Of a stretch of 64,000 bases of DNA, positions 21,697 through 31,089 are shown one piece after another (positions within the stretch are counted from its first letter, which is position 1; each line of letters begins with the position of its first letter). The stretch comes from Datura wrightii. Its lineage: Eukaryota > Streptophyta > Magnoliopsida > Solanales > Solanaceae. A program made the translations under genes and the position numbers. The stretch lies in assembly GCA_035772735.1 (NCBI GenBank), contig JASDFA010000019.1, forward strand, positions 89,154,001 through 89,218,000, given 5' to 3'. The notes beneath the pieces are model-generated. The model was not told where the DNA came from, ran no database searches, and saw only the letters and a list, made by a program, of their open reading frames with translations.

Positions 21697-23160
21697 TGTT
21701 GTATTGACTACACGCAAGTGCACGTGGTCGAACAAGTAGTAAAGTGGCTAAATTAAAGCCAAGTATTGATCCCACAGGGACTGAACTACGGTACTAATTA
21801 ACTTAAGCGTCAGTGAACTATGTCTTTATGAATGCAGACAACCAATTAAAGAATATTTTGAGAGTTAAGTTTTCTAAGTAATAAAAATCTAAGTTAAAAT
21901 TATAATTTGAATCTGAACAATAGTAATGAGCAAACTGAGGTTAAAACAAACATGCAGGGAAGTAATTTATTGATTCAATTCAGCTAATCTTTTCTTCGGT
22001 TGTTAGTCAAGAATTATTGCCTATGGATTGGATCATTCGACTCCTATCCAATTAAGAATCATGAACCTTAATCTACATTTCTGTGATAAAAGAATTTCAT
22101 GCTCTAGCCATACATAACCGATTCCTTAATTGACTAATAAGACTTTCAGATATATTTCTATTCTGAATGTAAATCAATTCTCAATTTTATAAACTAAGAA
22201 GAGATCATATCCTACCAATTCACATCTTTCCAATTTCTTTTCTTTACAAAATCAAAATTGGATTTCTAGATATACATTAACATTGGCCAAACATTAATGC
22301 AGTAAAAACAAGAATTGATAGAGCAACCATTGAAGAAAATATGAAAACTGAAATGAACAACAATTACATTCCACTACAATTGTTCTTAACCTCAGCAAGA
22401 AGTGAATTTAGCCACTAATTTATGGATTAAACATCATCAAATAAGTAGAATTCATACAAACAATTGAGATAAAAGAGAAAGAGATAGAGAAGAACCCTAG
22501 AATTTTCGTCCTCTCAACTGCCTGTAACCCACGTTCTTGCTCAACCAAGTCAGAATGTTTAAAATAAAACCTAAGTCTGCTATTTATACTCTTGAGAATT
22601 TTTTCCGGAAAAACAAGCAATGTGGCACGGAGTGTATCGCGGAGCACTCCCTCCGTGCCACGGGGTATCGCGGACCCTCACTGGAAGTTGGCTCCCCAGC
22701 AATTGCACCTCAACGTGGCACGGCTTGCATCGTGGAGCCTTGCCTCCGTGCCACGGTGCTATCGCACACCTTCACTGGAACTTTATTTCCAGGTAATTGT
22801 ACTCAACGTGACATGGAGTGCATCACGGAGCACTGCCTCCGTGTCACGGAGGTAACGCGAACCTCCACTGGAAATTGCCAAAATTATTTCATCCGAGGCA
22901 GAATGCCTCCGCGATGGCAGCGTGACACGGCTCCATCGCGGAGCCCTTATTTTGCTGCTCTCCCTTGTCATTTTCCACTCCTTGTTTCCAAGTCCATTCC
23001 CGATTCTCACCAACATGTATATTAGCTTCCAAAATTTCCTTTTACCTGCAAAACAACACTAATCATGTTGGTTAGTATAAATTCACATTTAACTAAAAAT
23101 CACATGAGAATGTACACATAACGATAGATAAACAAGTCAAAATAAAGCATTTGAGTATCA
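21697..23160 (-). repeat. 5' LTR of element B
   Basis: About 1464 bp, TG (21697) to CA (23160); in sense it starts TGATACTCAAATGC. It holds three complete and one partial dyad units, a TATA box (AGTATAAATA, 22581-22590), the U5 motif CCTGTGGGATCAAT (21766-21780) and the stem TGGCT/AGCCA just after it. Confidence 0.85.
22581..22960 (-). promoter_or_regulatory. B 5' LTR: TATA box and upstream 93-bp dyad array
   Basis: Units start with GTGGCACGGAG, include an inverted partner CTCCGTGCCAC and end with CACTGGAA at 22679, 22773 and 22866, giving a 93-94 bp period. The first unit has a perfect 11-bp inverted repeat (22622-22632 with 22651-22661) and the last partial one another (CTCCGCGATGG 22907-22917 with 22933-22943). 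In sense the array runs straight into AGTATAAATA (22590-22581), as expected for a U3 enhancer and core promoter. Confidence 0.65.
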
Positions 23161-24960
23161 ACTTGGCCATGCAATTCTGCCCAAGATCACTTCTTATCAT
23201 TATCAGCTTTGGATTCCTTTCCACCAACTGGAGCCCCCATCAACTTAGCCTCACATGTGAGCTAATGCTCAACAACCTCGTCTTCCTCACCAAGCTCAAT
23301 CTCCTTTTTTCTTTCCATCTCAACTACAACCAGCAGATGGGGGTCAACTGTGGTCTTTCCACTCCTAGTCATTACAACCATACAGTGATTGTCATTCTTT
23401 AGATTTTGCATTATGTTACTAGGAAGTGTTCCCTTCTGCCTCTGGTTTAGGGATGCTGACATCTATCCAAGCTGCTGCTTAATATGTTTGATCGCAGTTG
23501 CATGCAATTCAACTTTCTGATTCATACCCAATATATCTGCCCGGATGTCCCTCGTCTGATCATCAGTGGATTTTACCTTCTGAGCTTCTCAGCCATCATG
23601 TTCTCCAATCTTGAGGGTTTAGTCTCACCTTCGCGTTCATTAGGAGGAATATACAAACTTGTGCAATCATTTCAATAACCATTATTCTTTCTCCTTTCTC
23701 GCTCTCGCTCACAACCTCTACTCCTATCCCTATACCCATTTCGATTGTAGTTGTCACGATACTGGTTCCAACCTTGATTTTCAAAACCTTGGCACCAAGT
23801 GTCCTATCTAGACCCTTGGTCATTGGCCCAAAAACCTGCCACTTGGTTGTCCAAGAAGTTTGCCTCCTCCTCAGAATCTGAATGCTCTTGCCCCAGTTCC
23901 TGTCCCTGAGCTCCCAGTGCATTTACCTTTCTATCACCAACACCCATAATATGCTTCGTGAGCAGGTATAATGAAGTCCGAATATGAGCTAATTCCTGAT
24001 CACCCTACTCCTTTTTGTGTTATCTGCAGTCATACCAATAGCATACGTACCTACAGCTGCTTCTGCTTCCCTGGTATGCCAGGCTCTGTTAGTCTTAGTC
24101 ACTCTGTCAAGAATAATGGTAGCTTGCTCCCATGTATGACTCATCAATTCTCCTCCAGCCACGGTATCTGCTATAGCTTTTGTGTTGTTATTCAAGGACC
24201 TGTAAAAAATGTCTAACAAGCTGTCATCTAGAATTTTATGGTTCAGGCACTTGGTTAGATTCTTTGTAAATCTCAACCAGGTTTCATGAAGTGCCTCTAT
24301 TTTAAATTGTCAGAAGTTATAGATCTCATCCTTAAGCTATAGTATCCTGGAGGCTAGGAAGAACCTTTACAGGAAAGCCCGTTTAACCTCCCTCCAGTTG
24401 GTAATGGAGTCGTTGGGTAACTCCGATAACCATATAGTGGCCTCTCCAAAAAGAGAGAAGGGGAAGATTCTAAACCTTATTGCATCCTAACTTACATCGG
24501 GCAACCTGTATGCCTTGCATATTCCAACGAAGTTCATCAAGTGCAGGTTGGAATCATCAGTTGCACGACCACTAAACACCTCTTTAATATTTAGCAACTA
24601 TATCATGGTGCTAGTATTGTCAAACTTTTACCCAGCAGGAAAAGGTGGCGGTATGATAGCTCCAATTGACCTGACTTCATCAATATCTAGGTCATCCTCA
24701 TCAAAGAATTGAGGAGCATATCTCTGGCCTCTATTGACCCTTCCAAGTGGCCAGCATTTATGACTTCATACCGAGCATCCTCGGATTCCTGAAGTGCAGC
24801 TTGCCAGCTTCTTCAACAAGACGGGCCTCTCTTTACTCAGGGTTCTCCATTCTTCACAGTATTCGTTTTAGTTCAAGATCAAGAGGAATCAGGGGGTTTC
24901 CGCTCCATCAAGTACTTGGGATTCACCAAGAGACAACATGTGGGTATAAAAAACAAAAAG
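23161..24960 (-). pseudogene. A gag, N-terminal part of gag-protease, broken
   Basis: Capsid region of element A on the far side of element B. Reading leftwards from about 24950, the clearest block is 23989-24276, with FTKNLTKCLNHKILDDSLL, FYRSLNNNTKAIADTVAGG and ATIILDRVTKTNRAWHT, the end of the Athila capsid domain. Further upstream (24300-24950), in broken frames, lie the capsid motifs of the same family. Leftwards come a degenerate nucleic-acid-binding stretch (23596-23922) and MVVMTRSGKTTVDP (near 23370), the start of the linker; the frame then reaches the B boundary at 23161 and continues at 11114. No clear zinc knuckle is left. Confidence 0.75.
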
Positions 24961-25027
24961 AAAACATAAATGAGGAAATAACAACTAAAAGTTAAACACA
25001 AGCAATTAATCTAATCTAAAGCCGCAT

Positions 25028-25045
25028 TCCCTGGCAATGACACCA
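25028..25045 (-). other. Degenerate primer-binding site of A (tRNA-Asp type)
   Basis: Sense TGGTGTCATTGCCAGGGA matches the tRNA-Asp primer site TGGCGCCGTTGCCGGGGA at 14 of 18 positions and lies 5 nt from the LTR edge at 25051. Confidence 0.7.
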
Positions 25046-25149
25046 CTTTTTGATAACACTCAAACTCTCACTCTTGATAAAGCATGAAGCGGACATCGTC
25101 AATAAAGAATCCAAAAAAAAGGTTAGGGTCGATCCCACAAGATGGTAAA

Positions 25150-26676
25150 TGTCGCACCCCAATGCATGCGCAAGCACACATGGTCATACACATAGTAAAG
25201 CGACTCTTGAAGAGTCGAATGTCGAACCCACAGGGACCGGACTATTATAGTGAATATTCAAGTTCAAGTGCTAAATTCAAATTTCACAAGTGTTGGTTGT
25301 AGAGATTTTTAATGTTTTATCTAAATCTACGGTGATCACAATTAATTTGGAAATACAATAATAAAAAGCATCTAGAGTTAAGGACTGACAATCACACAAT
25401 GCTACATTCACTATGGTTCAAGTATATGAAATTCATTTTTTGTCTCACAGAATTAATACGCAATGTTCATGGTCTTTCGAGCTTCTAAACACAAAAAACT
25501 AGTCTCACACCTACATCGTTGAGCACGGATGTGACGTCCTAATTCGTGAGCAATTAACAATGTGGATGTGGTTTACGGGGTTTATGCCCTTGATTATGGA
25601 CTTCCGTACCTCTAATCATTTAACCTAGAATTAACTTCACAACTACGTCTGAGAGTGTTGATGTGACAATTTAATCCTAAGTGTCTAGCTATCTTTTCGT
25701 TTAATTAACCAAGTTAGGTATAATCCATATCCTAACTGCGAATCCTATCTTGAAGACAAGAACTTGCTCCCTGCATTCTTTCGTTCTAACCTAGGGTTAC
25801 TCTTTCGAGCTTTTGCCTAAGATTAACAAATTCGTCTCAATGGTGATCAAGAATTAAAACAACAATTAATAAGAACGCAAGACAAAACAACAAAGAAACT
25901 TGAACCAAAGATGAAATTATACCAATACATTCATGTCATGTGGCCTCAACCCTAGAAGAAGGGTTTTAGCCACTCTTGTTCATACAAACACTCAAAAACG
26001 TGTTTGAAGTGAAGTATTTACAAGAATGATTAAAAGAGAATGAAAGAATTCGAACCCTAGGTGAAGTTCTTCGTTTCTCCCTTCGCTCTCTGCTTTCCCA
26101 AAAATATTTCATGATAAATGAAATAAGAAGCTAAGGGTTCAATTTATACTAAGTTGGAAAATTCACATTTTGGCCGAGCATGGACTAGCTCTGTTCCATG
26201 CTGCCTATCGCGCAGCATGCCCTCCGTGGCATGGAGGCATCGCGCATACTCACTGGAAATCTCGGCAAGCTGGCATGTCATGGGAGGGTGCCTTTGGCTG
26301 TGGCACGGGATTTGTCGCGCCTGGCGCCTGGCATGGAAAGGATACAATGTGCAGCTTCACTGCTTTGCCTACCCTCGGCACGCACGCATAGGCGTGACAC
26401 GGCTCCTGTTGCCCAGGTCAGCCGGCGTGGCACACTAGGCTGTGGGGCAAGCTGGTCTTCATGCCATTTTTTGCAATTGTCACCTCCACTCAATCCAAAG
26501 TACCTCCTTACTTGTGCATTGTCATATTCAACCCCTCTTGAGCATAATTCACCTACAAACATGGGCAAATCATTTTGGTTAGTTCACATAAATATACAAA
26601 AATCACATAAAATAATGTAATTAATTAAATTGACAACTATGACTAAACCTAAGTAATAAAATAACACTTGGGCACA
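25150..26676 (-). mobile_element. Solo LTR D (Athila/Tat type) inside the A 5' LTR
   Basis: An LTR-like block from TGTCGCACC to GGGCACA breaks the A LTR between GATCCCACA and CGGTCAAGATATAG. TAAAT occurs at both edges (25146-25150 and 26677-26681), overlapping the LTR by one base if the ends are TG...CA, so the exact duplication is uncertain. Inside are the U5 motif GTCGAACCCACAGGGA (25221-25236), the stem CGACTCTT/AAGAGTCG (25201-25217), a TATA box (AGTATAAATT, 26141-26150) and upstream dyad words (CCTCCGTGGCATGGAGG at about 26220, ATCGCGC). Confidence 0.75.
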
Positions 26677-27539
26677 TAAATATGCCAAAGATCGGTCAAG
26701 ATATAGAATAATGTAGGTATTTAAGCTTTTAGGTATGTTATCTCCAAAAGGTGGGTTTAAAAAAAACAATTATAAAACAAGATTGAAAGTTGGTTGTTGT
26801 TTATTAAGATTTGCAACTAACTAGGGTAAGTGTTCCCCATTGATTCATAACTACTTGGGGTTTACACTCGTGACTTACCCCAATGCTTACTTGTAGAACT
26901 GATAACTAGGGTGCATTCAAATGACTGGTTCTTCCCTATTGGATGACTGTACTCAATCACTAGGTTAGGTCTCATGACGGATTTCAATTCAACCGTTATC
27001 AATTTGTTCTAAATTAACTATCCTGTGACCGCAGCTCAAGTCATACAATGACCCATAAAGATCAAGACTTTGTTGTAATTCTCTTTTCTTAATCTCTACT
27101 TCTCTAGGTTTAAGCAACTAAAGAATTCGGGCAAATCTTAACATTGCACTTCGTTAAGAAACATTAAAGATGAAGAGAATACAATATAAGTGTTTATCAT
27201 TGGTTTCGAATCACTTTGTGTAACCACAGTTCGTTAATTCACCATGGTTCCCACAATCCTAGTTGTGGAGGTTTTAGCCTCTCATGATTGTAAGATCGTT
27301 ATTAGCATTCATAGACAAACACATAATTGAATACTTACAAAAATGATTGAAAAGAAAACCTGCTTGATTACTGCAAGAATTGATGTTGAATAATTCAAGA
27401 ACAAGGAAGAAATTAAAGCAAGAAAATCTCCAGGACTTGAAATCAATGTTAACAACAACTTGTCTCTCAATGAAAAACTTAATGTTCGACTTTCTGATCT
27501 GCACTAATTACGTCTCTCTACTGAAAATAACCTAAAAAG

Positions 27540-28110
27540 TATTTATATAGAACATTCTCCTAAGTAAACAGGGAAACTACCAAAAACTGTTGCCGCCTTC
27601 ACATACGACCGGTAATAGGATTGTGCGGGACATACCTTGACTCGTCCATTGGTTGGCTTCTACTGAATCTGGCTAAGTCTTGAATTCTGGTACGACTCAT
27701 ATCAAGAACCTACGAGTCGTACAATCTTCCCATGGCTTGAACTTGCACTTACTGACATTCTAGGATAACTTCCACTGATGGCTTGGTACGTCTCGTACTT
27801 AGTTCCATGACCTATGACTTCTTCTCGTACCTTGACTTCTACCAGTCTTCTATTCTTCCGGTCTTTTCCACGGTTCCTTGGTATGGGTCTTAGATAGATC
27901 TCAAGACTCGTGGTTGCTACCCGTACCAAGATACTTGGCTTGTGCTAAACCTCCTGGAACTTTCTATGATTGCTATGGTACGGCTCATACCATGAGCCGT
28001 AAGTTGCCTTTTCCTCATGATTTGGTCCTGGACCTTTCCACAACTCTGAGTACGACTCATATTAGGATGGTACAACTCGTATTGAGATCCATACTAAACC
28101 ATTTCTCACC
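27540..28110 (-). promoter_or_regulatory. A 5' LTR: TATA box and upstream dyad array
   Basis: Contains the inverted repeats GTACGACT/AGTCGTAC (27690-27697 with 27715-27722) and a perfect 10-bp TACGGCTCAT/ATGAGCCGTA with a 3-nt loop (27979-27988 with 27992-28001). In sense the array is followed by the TATA box CTATATAAATA (27550-27540). The same layout occurs in the 3' LTR at 4301-4870, with more decay. Confidence 0.6.
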
Positions 28111-28253
28111 ATCTTTTGCACAATTCAACTCCAACATCTATTTTTCCTGAAAATAAAGTAAAAGTGCATCATATTCGTATAAACACACCTAAGTCCATGC
28201 TAGTTTCCTAGTTTTAAGCGTCGAAAGTTCTATAAAACTCATAGAAAATCAAT

Positions 28254-28262
28254 AGAAGGATA
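28254..28262. repeat. Right target-site repeat of element A (AGAAGGATA)
   Basis: Copy of 3354-3362; the T leader resumes directly after it. Confidence 0.75.
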
Positions 28263-28426
28263 CTTCATCGCACGACATAGATCATGAAAGAAAGAAAATT
28301 TCTAAAATATCTTGTAGCCTCTTCGTCATAAGTGTGGTATGCTTCACGACCATGAAAAAAATCCTACTTAACGCGGCTTTCAGACACCCTAGGGCACTCT
28401 AAACCTTTGCTCTGATACCAAGTTTT
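28263..28426 (-). other. T leader and primer-binding site (initiator tRNA-Met type)
   Basis: The sense strand has CTTGGTATCAGAGC at 28422-28409, complementary to the 3' end of plant initiator tRNA-Met, as in Del/Tekay elements. The remaining leader reads into the A junction and continues at 3353 towards the gag start at 3325. Confidence 0.85.
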
Positions 28427-30964
28427 TTCATGACCCGAATATAGGCCCGGATCGAGATACAGGATCTAGAACCACGAATGGCTCCAAGTCCACCCACGAC
28501 ATGAAAATCGCAACTAAAGATCCAACATTAAGAGGAAACTAATATTCTAAACATCAATAAGTGAAAGAATGAATAACATATCAATCATAAATAGAGTTGA
28601 CACTCGACACAGCTGAAAGTCTACACAATGTCTGATAAGCCTCTAATTGTTTGATAACATGATGGGACAACACCACCAACTAGCTCGCTAAAGTTTGAAA
28701 ACTAAAATAAAATAATCAAATACTAACCTAAAGTTCCTCGAAAGATGAGTACACACCAACAGCGAGATCTTAATTGGACTGAGGGGAAACTGAACTAACG
28801 GTGGACTGAGCTTGATCGCTCGGACCTGTATCATGAAATGATATAGCATAGAGTATGCCGTTAGTACTTGGAATGTACTATATATGCAAGGTAAGTAAAA
28901 CATGTTGAATATCTATTAACTGAAATCATGCATATAAACATATATCATAAGATCATGAGAGTAAGGCTGCATGTTGAAATCTGAATCTGAAACATATTTA
29001 ATAACAAGCTAAATATTATATCTGAATAGAATGACCCAAAGATGAAAATAGAAATTATATGACTTGCCATAGTTGAAATCATTAGTACAAACTTATAAAC
29101 TGAACATTGGGTCAAATTTATTGTAAAACATAGTATCATAAGATCATGAACATGCATAACTAAAATCATGAGGAATAATGGAAGACTCATCATAACTGAC
29201 AACCACCATGTATGAGCGCATGATGATCCCACATCTTTTCCACGTGGATGAGGGACATCCTAAGCCTTGCCAGGGCAAAGGATAAGTAAGGTGTGATATC
29301 ACGGTGTGTCCATGGGCAGGGAAAAACACTCTCTTGAGAGTTCCCAGAATATATGCCTACGTTAGTGCGTAGTTTATGAGACCAGAAAACCTCGGAACCC
29401 CTATCCTACTCCGTGATAGACACTTATCCCAAAACATGTATAATGCTCATATAATCATATTCTCAAAACATAGCTTGAATATGAACATTGGGAGTCTTGA
29501 CTCCAATAGTATATATCATAACTAATCTTATTAGCCTTGGCTAAATCATGAAAGCATACTTAACTTGTTTGGGCTTGCCCAAACCTTAAAATCATGCATA
29601 CTTGAAATAGACTTCATAAAAAAATCATGGATTCATACATGAGTAATTCATAAACATTCTTTCATGCTAGATAGCATCATACTTGAAATCATGAATCATA
29701 AACTTGACTTTCATAAAACTTGCATAATAAGGCATAATTCTCTAAAACTTGAAATCATGAATTTATAATCAGTTTGCATATAAAATCTTCCCATGAATCT
29801 TAAAACATGCTTTGGAACATGAAGGGAATTGACCTATAATTAAACAAATCATAGAAGATCTCATAAAATTGTGTTAAAACCCCATTAGATCATATCTTTG
29901 AATTAAGACTTGAATTCATGAACTTGAGGAGAAATTTGGGCATGAGAGTGAAAGGAAACTCTCATTCATAGCCCTACATACCTGGGTAAACTGAATCTCA
30001 ATTTGTCTTTGAAAGCCCAAGAAAATTTGGGGAAGAATTTGAAGAGTTCAAGCTTGATCTTCAAAGGGGAACTTTGAAACTTGCATGCATGGGAGTTGAA
30101 TGAATTAGAATAGGTTAAGCTCTCCTCTTCTAGAGCTTAAAACGATGTTGTTTTGGACTTAAGAATTATGAAAATTCCATTATTGATTCATATGAAAAAG
30201 TGACCCTACCAGTCACCACAAGTGACCTGAAGACTCGTTGGGCTACCTAACAACTCGTGGTCTGGACTCGTTATCCCCACTGGAAAAATCCCCATTCACT
30301 GAACTTCCTCCCCTCATGGACCACTTGACGAGTCATCAGGGGCACAATAACTCATCCCCTCCACCTAGGTTTGGGTCTACCCACATATCTAGAACGGTTC
30401 CAAACTTAGTCTGAAAGTTCAAGGCATTACAATATCTCAACTAACAATTGAAATGATGATTTGTACCATCATATTACGACTCATATAAGTCCTTGTAGCT
30501 AGTGATCCTCCCTTAAAAATTCTCTGAACTCCCTTCCTACGACCCTTCAGTATGACCTATACTACCCTAGTACGAGTTGTGGGATCCTGTCGTGGTTTCC
30601 CATACTGCCTCTGAATTACCTCTGAATTTGCTTCAACGACCCCAAATGATGACCCGTAAAACTAAACAATGGTCCATACAATCCCCTCGTGGGTTCTAGG
30701 ACAACTTTTGGCAGTTCACTGGAATTGATTTAGTACCCACAACCAACGGCTCGTTGTTTCATAGGTCAAGCTATTCTGAGGGTCGTCCAATGGCTCTGGA
30801 TCAATTTTTAATAGTTCTCTGGAACTCAAAATGACGAAAAAACCAACGGCTTGTTGATCTGTTGGATGACTTATTCTGAGATTCGTTGTTTGGTCCTGGA
30901 GTTTTTCTCCTATTTTCTACTGTAAGTCTCGGGTCTGATCTAAGGAACTTCTCGGGATATTACA
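28427..30964 (-). repeat. 5' LTR of element T
   Basis: About 2.5 kb, starting in sense with TGTAATATCCCGAG at 30964, the usual Tekay-type LTR start. The end next to the primer site has lost the canonical CA (GGGTCATGAAAA). GC-rich words such as ACGACTCGT and GACTCGTTGGGC are frequent at 30220-30890, in the first third of the LTR. I see no clear TATA box and no gene. The partner LTR is outside the window. Confidence 0.85.
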
Positions 30965-31089
30965 ATAATGATTATAAAAATATTGATTATCATTTATATA
31001 ATGTGTGGTATTTATATATGTACAAGTATAGAAGAGAAAAGAATTTTCTAGACATAAAATACCTAAAGATAAGAGGGATTAAATACATA

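Larger units (their letters stand above)
11115..23160 (-). mobile_element. Athila/Tat-lineage LTR retrotransposon B, near complete
   Basis: Minus-strand element: 5' LTR 21697-23160, tRNA-Asp primer site 21666-21683, gag about 20612-21540, protease 18711-20111, RT-RNase H 17563-18780, integrase 16187-17340, ORF3 13647-14872 and a truncated 3' LTR 11115-12108. It inserted between the gag and protease parts of element A: A reading resumes on each side. The LTRs match closely over about 990 bp (roughly two to three differences per hundred by eye), so B is younger than A. Flanks TTCGG (left) and ACTTG (right) do not form a convincing target duplication. Confidence 0.9.
3363..28253 (-). mobile_element. 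Athila/Tat-like non-autonomous LTR element A (interrupted)
   Basis: Minus-strand element with two LTRs (3363-5032 and 25051-28253), a degenerate tRNA-Asp-type primer site (25028-25045), gag (23161-24960), protease (10346-11114) and an ORF3 (6567-8741). Nothing encodes RT, RNase H or integrase: the protease runs straight into the sequence that follows integrase in element B. Element B (11115-23160) sits between its gag and protease, and solo LTR D (25150-26676) sits in its 5' LTR. The element itself split element T. Confidence 0.85.
25051..28253 (-). repeat. 5' LTR of element A (interrupted by solo LTR D)
   Basis: TGATAACACTC at 25051 matches the outer end of the 3' LTR. After removal of 25150-26676 it is about 1676 bp, against 1670 bp for the other copy. 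It has the U5 motif at 25129-25143, a TATA box (27540-27550) and the dyad array. The right end reads ATCAATA where the other LTR has ATCAACA. Confidence 0.85.

Noticed and set aside
11110..23165. Target-site duplication for element B
   Set aside because: TTCGG and ACTTG do not match, even allowing a mismatch; the insertion is inferred from frame continuity of A, not from a duplication.
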